Positions 54,442 to 63,006 of a stretch of DNA of 64,000 nucleotides are shown here, one piece after another. The stretch is from Arthrobacter sp. AFG20 (GTDB lineage: Bacteria; Actinomycetota; Actinomycetes; Actinomycetales; Micrococcaceae). Both the position numbers and the translations under genes were made by a program. The stretch is taken from NCBI RefSeq assembly GCF_002892795.1, contig NZ_PJMC01000014.1, positions 57,228-121,227 on the forward strand. The letters run 5' to 3'. Under the pieces are notes generated by a model, which worked only from the letters and a program-made list of their open reading frames with translations, ran no database searches and had not been told where the DNA came from. Position 1 is the stretch's first letter. Each line of letters begins with the position of its first letter.

Positions 54442-56424
54442 GTGTCCGCCCAACGTACTGAACGCCTGCTGAATCTCCTGATCGCCCTGCTGAACTCGCG
54501 GTACGGCCTCCGGCGCAGTGAGCTGCGGGAGAAAATCTATGCCGGCGGCGCGGCCAGCGACGCCGCCTTTGGCCGCATGTTCGAACGCGACAAGAACGAC
54601 CTGCGCGACTTCGGCTTCGATGTGGAGACGGTCACGGACCTGGGCTGGAGTTCGGACGATCCCGGCACCACCAGGTACCGGATCGGCAGGGAGTCCAACC
54701 GCCTCCCGGATGTGGAACTCACCCCGGACGAATGGGCAGTCCTGCTGCTGGCTTCACAGCTGTGGGAGCAGGCGGCGCTGGGCACGGCGGCGAGCAACGC
54801 CCTCCGCAAGCTTCAGGCAACGGGCGGCCTGGCCGACGTCGAACTTCCGGCCGGCGTGCAGCCGCGCATCAAGCCGGCGGGCCAGGCGTTCGAGGACCTC
54901 GTGGCCGCCATGCACGGCCAGCACGCCGTCCGCTTCCTCTACCTGGCCGGCAGCACGGGGCGGGAAGAGGAACGCGTCGTTGAGCCCTGGGGCCTGGGCA
55001 GCCGCTTCGGCCAGTGGTACCTCGTCGGATTTGACCGGGGCCGCGGCGCCAAGCGCTTCTTCCGGTTGTCGCGCCTCACCTCGGCCGTCACCATCCTGGA
55101 CAGGGAGGCCTTTACGCCGCCCGCCGGCTTCAACGTGCGCGCCGAGCTGAACAGCCTTCCGGAGCTTCCGGTCAGGGCCGCCGCCGTGGACGTCCGCAGC
55201 GCCAAGCTGCTGGGCCTGCGCAAGCGGGCCGCGGCGGACGCGTCCCAGGACAAAAAGGGCGACGCCGGGTGGGACCGGCTGACCGTCCCCTACCGGGACG
55301 TTGAGGTGCTCGGGGAGGAGCTGGCCTCCTACGGGCCGAACGTCAGGGTGGTGAGCCCCGCGGAACTGTCCGCCGCCGTGCAGCGCCGCCTGGCGAATGC
55401 CGCCGCCTTCATCGACGCTCCGGTGCCGCCTTATTCGTTCGCGCATGCCGGGTCGGGAATACGGACCCGCAAGCGCACGTCGGAAGACCAGCTCAAGCGG
55501 ATGCTGCAGCTGGTCCCGTTCCTGGTCCGAAACCAGGGCCTGCCCATCGAGGAGGTCGCCGACAGGTTCGGGGTGACCCGCCAGGAACTGGAGGGCGATC
55601 TGCTGATCCTGATCTGCTCCGGCCTGCCGCAGGGATATCCGGACGAGCTGCTGGACATCCAGTGGGAGGAAGGGCACGTTTTCATCAGCCAGTCCATGGA
55701 GCTGAACAGGCCGGTCCGCTTCACCGTGGACGAGGCCTGCGCGCTGCTCACTGGCCTCGAGACCCTGAACGGCCTGCCGGAACTGGCCGAAGGAAGCGCC
55801 CTGGAATCGGTGACGCTCAAGCTGATGGCGGCCGCGGGGGAGGAGGGGCTCCGTGCCGCTGCCCTCTCCGGGCCGGAAGTGGGACCCGGCAACTCGGCCA
55901 ACCTCGAGGTCATCCGCGACGCAATTGAATCAGGGTCCCAGCTGCACCTCATCTACCTTTCCGCGCAGAAGGACATTCTGTCGGAACGGGACGTGGATCC
56001 GCTCCGGCTCTACTCCATGGACAACACCTGGTACTTCGAGGCCTACTGCCATTCGGCGGCCGGCCTGCGGAATTTCCGGCTGGACCGAATCGAGGACCTC
56101 ACCCCCACCGGAAAGCCGGTATCGTCCGGGATAAAGCCCGACGGCGGGTTCCCGGCAAAGCTGTTCACCCCCAACGACGACGACACCCTGGTCACCGTCC
56201 AGCTCACCGCGCGCGGTGCCGGGCTTGCGGACGATTACTATGCCGAGCGGACAGCGCCGCTGCCGGACGGCGGCCTGGTGGCGGAGATCCGGTTCGGCAA
56301 CACGGCATGGCTGCCCATGTTTGTGGCCCAGCACGGCGGGACGGCACGGATACTTGAACCTGAGGCCCTTGCCCGCGCCTCGCGGGACTGGATCGGGGCG
56401 GCTCTGGCCCAGTACAACGGCTAG
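54442..56424 (+). CDS. pafBC: Fused PafB-PafC WYL-domain DNA-damage regulator
   Basis: The 660-residue protein is PafB and PafC joined in one chain. Each half has a winged helix-turn-helix (residues 5-60 and about 345-400, the latter with IEEVADRFGVTRQELEGD) and a WYL/WCX domain (for example HGQHAVRFLYLAG and the second near 495-530). In mycobacteria, PafB and PafC are separate and act together as a LexA/RecA-independent activator of DNA-repair genes. The fused form is known in Arthrobacter. The start is GTG at 54442. A 16-bp tandem duplication covers its stop (56410-56441). Confidence 0.93.
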   Translation: MSAQRTERLLNLLIALLNSRYGLRRSELREKIYAGGAASDAAFGRMFERDKNDLRDFGFDVETVTDLGWSSDDPGTTRYRIGRESNRLPDVELTPDEWAVLLLASQLWEQAALGTAASNALRKLQATGGLADVELPAGVQPRIKPAGQAFEDLVAAMHGQHAVRFLYLAGSTGREEERVVEPWGLGSRFGQWYLVGFDRGRGAKRFFRLSRLTSAVTILDREAFTPPAGFNVRAELNSLPELPVRAAAVDVRSAKLLGLRKRAAADASQDKKGDAGWDRLTVPYRDVEVLGEELASYGPNVRVVSPAELSAAVQRRLANAAAFIDAPVPPYSFAHAGSGIRTRKRTSEDQLKRMLQLVPFLVRNQGLPIEEVADRFGVTRQELEGDLLILICSGLPQGYPDELLDIQWEEGHVFISQSMELNRPVRFTVDEACALLTGLETLNGLPELAEGSALESVTLKLMAAAGEEGLRAAALSGPEVGPGNSANLEVIRDAIESGSQLHLIYLSAQKDILSERDVDPLRLYSMDNTWYFEAYCHSAAGLRNFRLDRIEDLTPTGKPVSSGIKPDGGFPAKLFTPNDDDTLVTVQLTARGAGLADDYYAERTAPLPDGGLVAEIRFGNTAWLPMFVAQHGGTARILEPEALARASRDWIGAALAQYNG

Positions 56425-56441
56425 CCAGTACAACAGCTAGC
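56410..56441. repeat. 16-bp tandem duplication across the pafBC stop codon
   Basis: CAGTACAACGGCTAGC (56410-56425) is repeated as CAGTACAACAGCTAGC (56426-56441), one mismatch. The first copy carries the last three codons and stop of pafBC; the second is outside the gene. Confidence 0.92.
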
Positions 56442-56453
56442 CTGTCCGGCAGT

Positions 56454-56459
56454 TAGACT
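56454..56459 (+). promoter_or_regulatory. -10-like box TAGACT, probable leaderless promoter
   Basis: The box is followed by 7 bases and the ATG at 56467. Confidence 0.45.
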
Positions 56460-56466
56460 ACTCAGC

Positions 56467-56835
56467 ATGCCTTGGTGGTCCTGGATCCTTATTTGGGTGG
56501 CGCTTGTGTCACTGTCGCTGCTGTTCTTCGTGCTCATGGGCGTTCGCCTGTTCCGCCAGTTCATGGCAACAGTCAAGGAGCTCGGCGAAGCGGGCGACAA
56601 ACTCACCAGCCTTCCGGTCGCGGCGGCAGCGTCCGCGGGCGCTGCCGGCCCGGTGCCTGGCCCGTACGCCGCCGGGGTTGGGCCAGGATTGGCGCCTTTT
56701 GCCTCACCGCACCAGGCGCAGCATGATTACCACGTGTCCAAAGAGGCCCGCAGGGAGGCCCGGCGCCAGCGCCGGGTCCGCCGGAAGAGCGAACGGGGCC
56801 AGCCCCAGTCGCTGCGCGACATCGAATTCAGATAA
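56467..56835 (+). CDS. Small membrane protein next to tatA, function unknown
   Basis: The 122-residue protein has one N-terminal membrane segment (about residues 4-26, WSWILIWVALVSLSLLFFVLMG) and a short helix FRQFMATVKELGEAGDKL. An Ala/Pro/Gly-rich linker (50-90) and a very basic tail (HVSKEARREARRQRRVRRKS) follow. It has one membrane helix plus amphipathic helix like Tat components, but no TatA/B signature. A role with tatA-tatC is only suggested by position. ATG at 56467. Confidence 0.75.
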   Translation: MPWWSWILIWVALVSLSLLFFVLMGVRLFRQFMATVKELGEAGDKLTSLPVAAAASAGAAGPVPGPYAAGVGPGLAPFASPHQAQHDYHVSKEARREARRQRRVRRKSERGQPQSLRDIEFR

Positions 56836-56870
56836 ACGTAGGATGTAGCTAAACGAAAGGAACACCCACC

Positions 56871-57140
56871 ATGAGGCTTGAAGGCTGGCATCTCATCATC
56901 ATCATCGTCCTGGCTTTGGTGCTCTTCGCTGCACCGAAACTTCCCGGCATGGCCCGGAGCCTCGGCCAGTCGATGCGCATTTTCAAGTCGGAAGTCCGCG
57001 AAATGAAGAAGGACGGTGCCCCTGAAGCCAAGGACGGCTCGGATCCCGTCGAAGGCACCGTCGTCAACCACCCGCGTTCCACCGCGACGGACAACCGTCC
57101 CGCAGACGGGAACGACGTTCCGCCGCCCAACCGCGCCTAA
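56871..57140 (+). CDS. tatA: Sec-independent translocase subunit TatA
   Basis: TatA forms the pore that moves folded proteins across the membrane. The 89-residue protein has a TM helix (residues 5-22, WHLIIIIVLALVLFAAPKLPG), the hinge, and an amphipathic helix (SLGQSMRIFKSEVREMKK). A polar tail follows. The ATG at 56871 has GAAAGGAA upstream. tatC starts 6 bases after its stop, so tatAC form one unit. No tatB is visible here. Confidence 0.95.
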   Translation: MRLEGWHLIIIIVLALVLFAAPKLPGMARSLGQSMRIFKSEVREMKKDGAPEAKDGSDPVEGTVVNHPRSTATDNRPADGNDVPPPNRA

Positions 57141-57146
57141 GATTTA

Positions 57147-57983
57147 GTGGCACTGACCATGAGTCGTCAATCCAACCCTGAGGGACGGATGGCTCTGCTG
57201 GACCATCTGCGCGAACTCAGGAACCGGCTGTTCAAGTCCGCCATTGCGGTTGTGCTCGCCACAGTTGCGGGTTTCCTGGTCTACCAGCCCATGCTCGCGG
57301 CCCTGATCAAACCGATCAAGGACCTCAACGAGAGCGAGGGCCGGCAGGCGTCGCTCAACTTCGACGGCGTGGCGAGCTCCTTCGACCTCATGATCCAGGT
57401 GTCGGTGTTCCTGGGGTTAATCCTGGCCAGCCCGGTCTGGCTATACCAGCTCTGGGCGTTCATCGTACCCGGACTGCACAAGAAGGAACGCCGGCTGGCG
57501 CTGTCCTTCGTGGCGGCCGCTGTGCCGCTCTTCATCGGCGGTGTGACGATGGCATGGCTCGTCCTGCCCAATGCCGTCCGGGTCCTGACTGATTTCACCC
57601 CGGCCGGCGGATCCAACTTCATCAGCGCGCAGGTCTATCTCTCCTTCGTGCTGCGGCTGCTGCTCGCCTTCGGCATTGCCTTCCTGCTGCCGGTTGTCCT
57701 GGTGGGGCTGAACCTCGCCGGACTCCTCCGCGGGGAGCAGCTCATCAAGAGCTGGCGCATCACCGTGTTCCTTGTCTGCCTGTTCGCCGCCATGGCCGCC
57801 CCCGGCGGCGACGCGATGAGCATGTTCTACCTTGCCGGCCCCATGCTCCTGCTCTTCTTCCTGGCGATCGGCCTGTGCGTCCTGAACGACCGCCGGCGTG
57901 CACGCCGGGCAGAGAAGCGCGCCGCTGAGACCGAGGCCACAGCCGATGTCGCAACTCCGACCAGTGAGCTGAAGAATCTCTAG
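57147..57983 (+). CDS. tatC: Sec-independent translocase subunit TatC
   Basis: TatC recognises twin-arginine signal peptides. The 278-residue protein has six membrane segments and the conserved N-terminal MALLDHLRELRNRLFKSAIAVV, with the key Glu in HLREL, and the block SPVWLYQLWAFIVPGLHKKERR. It ends in a basic/Glu-rich tail. The GTG at 57147 is taken; an ATG at 57159 would remove four residues and is equally possible. It follows tatA by 6 bases and precedes helY. Confidence 0.96.
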   Translation: MALTMSRQSNPEGRMALLDHLRELRNRLFKSAIAVVLATVAGFLVYQPMLAALIKPIKDLNESEGRQASLNFDGVASSFDLMIQVSVFLGLILASPVWLYQLWAFIVPGLHKKERRLALSFVAAAVPLFIGGVTMAWLVLPNAVRVLTDFTPAGGSNFISAQVYLSFVLRLLLAFGIAFLLPVVLVGLNLAGLLRGEQLIKSWRITVFLVCLFAAMAAPGGDAMSMFYLAGPMLLLFFLAIGLCVLNDRRRARRAEKRAAETEATADVATPTSELKNL

Positions 57984-57995
57984 GCACGCCACCGC

Positions 57996-58001
57996 TAGGC
58001 T
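57996..58001 (+). promoter_or_regulatory. -10-like box TAGGCT, probable leaderless promoter of helY
   Basis: The box lies in the 24-base gap after tatC and is followed by TGAGGA and the ATG at 58008. Confidence 0.5.
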
Positions 58002-58007
58002 TGAGGA

Positions 58008-60905
58008 ATGTCCACCACCACTCCGTCGCCCTCCGAACGGTACCGCGCCAGCGCCGAACGGGCCGCGGAAGCAAAGACCCATCTGGGCGCTTTCGCCCGC
58101 ACACTGAGCTTCGAACTGGATGACTTCCAGCGGCAGGCGTGCAAGTCCCTCCAGGAAGGCCGAGGGGTGCTGGTCGCCGCGCCCACCGGTGCCGGCAAGA
58201 CCATCGTGGGCGAGTTCGCCGTCTACCTGGCACTCCAGCGCGGGCTGAAGGCCTTCTACACCACGCCCATCAAGGCTCTCAGCAACCAGAAGTTCACCGA
58301 GCTGACGGAGAAGTACGGCGAGACGAACGTCGGACTCCTGACCGGCGACACCAGCATCAACGGCGACGCGCCCGTGGTGGTCATGACCACCGAGGTCCTC
58401 CGCAACATGCTCTACGCCGACTCCGACACCCTGTTCGACCTGGGCTTTGTGGTCATGGACGAGGTCCACTACCTGGCCGACCGCTTCCGCGGGGCAGTCT
58501 GGGAGGAAGTCATCATCCACCTGCCCAGCGAGGTGCAGGTCGCCTCCCTCAGCGCCACGGTGTCCAATGCCGAGGAGTTCGGCGCCTGGCTGGACACCGT
58601 CCGCGGCGACACCGACGTGATCGTCTCCGAACACCGGCCCGTGCCGCTGTGGCAGCACGTCATGGTGGGCCGGGACATTCTGGACCTTTTCGCGGGCGAG
58701 ACCACCTTCGACGAAATCGCCCCCGCCGGCAGCCCTGCGGCGGCGGCTGCCCTGCCGCTGGCGCCGTCACCCGACGACGCCAGTCAGCGGGGTTTCGAGG
58801 TCAATCCTGAACTGCTGACCCTCTCGAGGGCCGAAAGCCAGCTCAACTTCCAGGGCCGCTTCGGCCACGGCGGCCGGAGCCAGCGGCGCCAGCAGCGCCA
58901 GCGCTACGGCGACCGGCCCCAACAGCAGGAGACCCGCACCGCGGCACGGAGGGCAAGCCGCCCGCAGGTCATCGCAAGCCTGGACCGGCAGGACCTGCTG
59001 CCCGCCATCACCTTCATCTTTTCCCGGGCCGGCTGTGACGCCGCCGTCGCCCAGTGTGTAGCCTCCGGGCTGTGGCTCACCACGGAGCGGGAGCAGGGCA
59101 TCATCGCCCAGCGGGTGGACGAGGCCGGCCAGGACATTCCGACCGACGACCTTGAGGTGCTGGGCTTCTGGAGCTGGCGCGAGGGGCTACTCCGCGGCTT
59201 CGCTGCCCACCACGCGGGCATGCTTCCCACCTTCAAGGAAGTCGTCGAAAAACTCTTTGCCGACGGCCTCGTGAAGGCGGTTTTCGCCACCGAGACGCTG
59301 GCCCTGGGCATCAACATGCCCGCCCGCTCAGTGGTGCTGGAGAAGCTGGACAAGTTCAACGGCGAATCCCACGTGGACATCACGGCAGGGGAGTACACCC
59401 AGCTCACCGGCCGGGCGGGCCGGCGCGGCATCGACGTCGAAGGCCATGCCGTGGTCCTGTGGCAGCCGGGCACGGACCCAGCTGCCGTGGCCGGCCTTGC
59501 CTCCCGCCGGACGTATCCGCTGAATTCCAGCTTCCAGCCCACGTACAACATGAGCATCAACCTGCTGGCCCAGTTCGGGCGGCCGCGGGCCAGGGAAATC
59601 CTGGAGTCGTCCTTCGCCCAGTTCCAGGCTGACCGCTCGGTGGTCGGGCTGGCCCGGCAGGTCCGCAGCCGTGAGGAATCGCTGGCCGGCTACGCCAAGT
59701 CGATGACGTGCCATCTGGGCGACTTCACCGAATACGCCCGGCTGCGGCGGGAACTTTCCGACGCCGAGAATTTCACTTCGCGGAGCAAGTCGAGGGCCCG
59801 CAAGTCGCTCAACGAGGATTCCCTGAGCCGTCTCCTGCCGGGCGATGTTGTGGATGTCCCGGCCGGCAGGGCCCCAGGTTTTGCCGTGGTGCTGAGCTCG
59901 GACCACAGCTCCCGGGAACCCCGGCCCGCGATCCTGACGCTGGAAAACCAGCTGCGCCGGATCGGCGTCGATGACCTTGAGGGGCCCATTGCACCGCTGA
60001 CGCGGATCAGGATCCCCAAGTCGTTCAACGCCAAGGTTCCCAAGTCGCGGCGGGACCTGGCCTCGTCGGTCCGGAACGCATTGCGGGAGAACCGGCCGCC
60101 GGCCAGGGGAAGCAGCCGCAACACCGATTTCGGGCTAGGTTCTGCCCTGCAAAACCAGGAGAAGAAAATCGCTGACCTGCGGCGTGCCCTGCGGGCCCAC
60201 CCGTGCCACGGCTGCAGCGAACGCGAGGACCACGCCAGATGGTCCGAACGCTGGTGGAAGCTGCGCAAGGAAACCGACGGGCTGGTCCGCCAAATCCAGG
60301 GGCGCACCAACACCATCGCCAAGACGTTCGACCGGGTGTGCGATGTCCTGTCGGCCTACGGCTACCTCGAGTCCACCGCGGACGGACAGCACCGCATCAG
60401 CACCGACGGCCAGCGGCTGCGCCGGATCTACGGCGAAAAGGACCTGCTGATTTCGCAGGCCCTGCGGCAGGGCGCGTTCGATGACCTGGACGCCGTGGAG
60501 GTGGCTGCCTTCGCCAGCGTGCTGGTGTACCAGGCTAAGCGTGAGGACCGCGGCCTGCGCCCCCGCATGCCCAGCGTCTCACTTGAGACGGCCGTGGACA
60601 TCGTGGTCCATGAGTGGTCTGCGCTCGAGGACGTGGAGGAACAGAACAAGCTGCCCCTCACCGGCGAGCCCGAACTGGGACTGGTCTGGCCCATGTACAA
60701 GTGGGCCCGCGGCCGGCATCTGCAGGAGGTACTCAGCGGAACCGACTTGGCCGCCGGCGACTTCGTCCGGTGGGTCAAGCAGGTGATCGACCTGCTGGAC
60801 CAGCTGGCCAAGATTCCCGGCCTTGACCCCCGGCTGGCCCGGCTCTGCGCCGAGGCCATCAAGCTGATCAGGCGGGGCGTCGTCGCCTACTCCACGGTGG
60901 GCTGA
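58008..60905 (+). CDS. helY: SKI2/Mtr4-like DEAD/DEAH-box helicase
   Basis: The 965-residue superfamily 2 helicase has Walker A APTGAGKT (about residue 58), DEVH (about 151), the motif III SATVSN and, in the second RecA domain, the block QLTGRAGRRGID. The C-terminal part (from about 700) holds the DSHCT-like domain of SKI2/Mtr4-type RNA helicases, with CHGCSEREDH. It probably unwinds RNA in turnover or processing; its exact role is unsettled. An insert rich in Gln/Arg (about 290-310) is variable. The ATG at 58008 has TAGGCT 6 bases upstream. Confidence 0.94.
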   Translation: MSTTTPSPSERYRASAERAAEAKTHLGAFARTLSFELDDFQRQACKSLQEGRGVLVAAPTGAGKTIVGEFAVYLALQRGLKAFYTTPIKALSNQKFTELTEKYGETNVGLLTGDTSINGDAPVVVMTTEVLRNMLYADSDTLFDLGFVVMDEVHYLADRFRGAVWEEVIIHLPSEVQVASLSATVSNAEEFGAWLDTVRGDTDVIVSEHRPVPLWQHVMVGRDILDLFAGETTFDEIAPAGSPAAAAALPLAPSPDDASQRGFEVNPELLTLSRAESQLNFQGRFGHGGRSQRRQQRQRYGDRPQQQETRTAARRASRPQVIASLDRQDLLPAITFIFSRAGCDAAVAQCVASGLWLTTEREQGIIAQRVDEAGQDIPTDDLEVLGFWSWREGLLRGFAAHHAGMLPTFKEVVEKLFADGLVKAVFATETLALGINMPARSVVLEKLDKFNGESHVDITAGEYTQLTGRAGRRGIDVEGHAVVLWQPGTDPAAVAGLASRRTYPLNSSFQPTYNMSINLLAQFGRPRAREILESSFAQFQADRSVVGLARQVRSREESLAGYAKSMTCHLGDFTEYARLRRELSDAENFTSRSKSRARKSLNEDSLSRLLPGDVVDVPAGRAPGFAVVLSSDHSSREPRPAILTLENQLRRIGVDDLEGPIAPLTRIRIPKSFNAKVPKSRRDLASSVRNALRENRPPARGSSRNTDFGLGSALQNQEKKIADLRRALRAHPCHGCSEREDHARWSERWWKLRKETDGLVRQIQGRTNTIAKTFDRVCDVLSAYGYLESTADGQHRISTDGQRLRRIYGEKDLLISQALRQGAFDDLDAVEVAAFASVLVYQAKREDRGLRPRMPSVSLETAVDIVVHEWSALEDVEEQNKLPLTGEPELGLVWPMYKWARGRHLQEVLSGTDLAAGDFVRWVKQVIDLLDQLAKIPGLDPRLARLCAEAIKLIRRGVVAYSTVG

Positions 60906-60929
60906 CGGTCCGCACGGCCCGACCTCCGT

Positions 60930-60969
60930 ACTGAACACCCCGCACCGAACACCACGATTGAACACCCCA
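60930..60969. repeat. Short tandem repeats with core GAACACC before the amidohydrolase gene
   Basis: Three units ACTGAACACCCCGC, ACCGAACACCACG and ATTGAACACCCCA lie in the gap after helY (14, 13 and 13 bases). They end just before the ribosome site AAGGAG. Confidence 0.7.
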
Positions 60970-60981
60970 AGGAGCGCCTCC

Positions 60982-62643
60982 ATGGCCGATGCCCCCGCCC
61001 GCCCGCAGGAGGGAACCGGACCCTCAAAGGTCACGCTGTACCGCAACGGTTCCGTCTACACCGCGGCTGACCCCTTCGCCACGGCCATGCTCGTGGACGG
61101 GGACACCATCGCGTGGGTCGGTTCGGAACAGGCTGCTGCTTCCATCGCCGACAGCTCCATGGACATCATCGATCTGCGCGGCGCCCTCGTTGCCCCGGGT
61201 TTTGTCGATTCCCACGCCCACCTGACGGAGACAGGCATCGCCCTGGACTCACTGCAGCTGGGCGGCGTCCGGTCCGCCCGCGAGCTGCTGGACGCCGTCG
61301 CGGCCTCGGGCGGGGACGGCGCAGTGCTGGGGCACGGCTGGGATGAGTCCCGCTGGGACAACCCCACGCTCCCGGATGCCGGAGAGCTGGAGCGGGCTGC
61401 CGCGGGCCGTCCGGTATACCTTTCCCGTGTTGACGTGCACTCGGCCCTCGTCTCGCCGTCACTCATAGCCAGTGCCAGGCTGGCGGAGCTGGACGGCTAC
61501 GCGCCCGGCGGTCACGTCAAGCGCCAGGCCCACACTGCCGCCCGGCAGGCCACCCGCCGCCTGTCATCCGCTGCCCTTCAGGAATACCAGCGGCGTGCTC
61601 TGGACGAGGCTGCGGCCAACGGGTATGTGGCGCTGGCCGAGATGGGTGCACCAAAAATCAGCAGCGTCGACGACCTGCGGCTGGCAGCGGGATGGAATGG
61701 CGCGGCAGGCTCCCGCCCGGCGCCCGAGGTGCTGCCGTACTGGGGGCAACTGACGCCGACGGCGGCCGACGCCGAGGCACTCCTTGCCGAGCTTGGGGTC
61801 CGGGTCCGCGGATTTGCCGGGGACCTGAACATCGACGGATCCATCGGCTCCCGCACGGCGTCCCTGCGGGCCCCCTACGCCGACGCACCGGACGAGAGCG
61901 GTACGGCCTACCTTTCCGTGGCTGAGGCGGCCGCGCATCTGGCGGCGTGTTCAGTGCTGGGTATCCAGGGCGGATTCCACGTCATTGGCGACGCCGGCCT
62001 CGATGCGGCTCTGCAGGCGCTCGAGGAGGCGGCCGCCGAGGTGGGAGAGCAGCGGGTCCGGGCCGCGGGGCACCGCTTCGAGCACGTCGAAATGGCCGAC
62101 GCCGACGCCATCGCCCGCCTGGCGAAGTACTCCGTGACGGTCAGCGCGCAGCCCGCCTTCGACGCCGCGTGGGGCGGCCGGGGCCGCCTCTACGAGCAGC
62201 GCCTCGGCACCCGCAGCCAGGGCATGAACCCGTTCGCCTCGTTCTATTCGGCCGGTGTCCCGATCTGCTTCGGCAGCGACAGCCCGGTGACGCCGCTCCG
62301 TCCATGGTCCAGCGTGCGGGCCTGCCTCGAACACCACGACGCCGACCAGCGGATCTCCGCCCGTGCAGCCTTCCTCGGCCACACGCGGGCAGGGTGGCGC
62401 GCCGCCCGGTACGAAAACCCCATGGCCGGCCAGCTGGTACCGGGCGCACCCGCCACCTTCGCCGTCTGGGAAGTGGACGAGCTCATGGTCCAGGTGGCAG
62501 ACGGCAGGGTCCAGTCCTGGAGCACGGATCCCCGCGCCCGCACGCCGCTGCTGCCGGCACTGGATACGGGCACGGATCCCCGGTGCCTGCAGACCGTGCG
62601 GAACGGGCTGGAGCTGTTCTCCGCAGGGGCCCTGCGCGCCTGA
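60982..62643 (+). CDS. YtcJ-type amidohydrolase
   Basis: The 553-residue protein has the amidohydrolase TIM barrel. SHAHLTETG carries the first metal-His pair, and a later His is in GFHVIGDAGLDAALQAL (the HxIGDxA-type motif). An Asp ligand lies in CFGSDSPVTPL. The N-terminal strand SVYTAADPFATAMLVDGD and the C-terminal beta part complete the fold. YtcJ-like enzymes cleave amide or related bonds; the substrate is unknown. I chose the ATG at 60982 because AAGGAGC is just before it; the codons upstream of it contain the short repeats. Confidence 0.88.
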   Translation: MADAPARPQEGTGPSKVTLYRNGSVYTAADPFATAMLVDGDTIAWVGSEQAAASIADSSMDIIDLRGALVAPGFVDSHAHLTETGIALDSLQLGGVRSARELLDAVAASGGDGAVLGHGWDESRWDNPTLPDAGELERAAAGRPVYLSRVDVHSALVSPSLIASARLAELDGYAPGGHVKRQAHTAARQATRRLSSAALQEYQRRALDEAAANGYVALAEMGAPKISSVDDLRLAAGWNGAAGSRPAPEVLPYWGQLTPTAADAEALLAELGVRVRGFAGDLNIDGSIGSRTASLRAPYADAPDESGTAYLSVAEAAAHLAACSVLGIQGGFHVIGDAGLDAALQALEEAAAEVGEQRVRAAGHRFEHVEMADADAIARLAKYSVTVSAQPAFDAAWGGRGRLYEQRLGTRSQGMNPFASFYSAGVPICFGSDSPVTPLRPWSSVRACLEHHDADQRISARAAFLGHTRAGWRAARYENPMAGQLVPGAPATFAVWEVDELMVQVADGRVQSWSTDPRARTPLLPALDTGTDPRCLQTVRNGLELFSAGALRA

Positions 62644-62745
62644 CGCGCACCAGGCTTAATTCGGCGACACATAGCGCCCGGCCGTGCCCGGATTCCCGCC
62701 TAGAAAAGGGCTTTGACCTGCGGCGATACATGAACGGGCAGGTCA

Positions 62746-62765
62746 GGGGGCTGTTGACAGCCCCC
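62746..62765 (+). terminator. GC-rich stem-loop after the amidohydrolase gene
   Basis: GGGGGCTG (62746-62753) pairs with CAGCCCCC (62758-62765) around TTGA. There is no T-tail. It may end the upstream transcript, but its loop also overlaps a TTGACA box. Confidence 0.5.
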
Positions 62766-62791
62766 CGCCAGTCCGTAGCATTGAGCTTCCG

Positions 62792-62877
62792 GGGCGGGTC
62801 CAAAACGCAGCAGAAAACAGTTCCTCCAGCCGCTTATCGCGGCATCAGGAACTGGCCCGTAGCGCATGGACCCGCCC
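62792..62877 (+). ncRNA. Candidate structured RNA (nested inverted repeats)
   Basis: An 11-bp outer stem (62792-62802 with 62867-62877), an 8-bp middle stem (62818-62825 with 62847-62854) and a 5-bp inner stem GCCGC/GCGGC (62829-62833 with 62839-62843) are all perfect and correctly nested. A TTGACA-N16-TAGCAT promoter predicts a start near 62788. Neither strand has a supported frame. No known RNA family was recognised. Confidence 0.35.
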
Positions 62878-63000
62878 GTGGCGCAGCCCAACCCCGGCCA
62901 CCCGTGCTGCCGAAAAGCAAGCGCGAACGGACACTTGCGGCCCCATCGCCTGCTGCGCGAACAGAAAAGCTGCGCGGACGGAAGCGCTCCGTGAGGCCCG

Positions 63001-63006
63001 TATAAT
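63001..63006 (+). promoter_or_regulatory. Consensus -10 box TATAAT upstream of ppm1
   Basis: A perfect TATAAT lies 79 bases before the ppm1 GTG. The expected -35 region (about 62978) has no TTGACA. Transcription from here would give a leader of about 70 bases. Confidence 0.55.
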
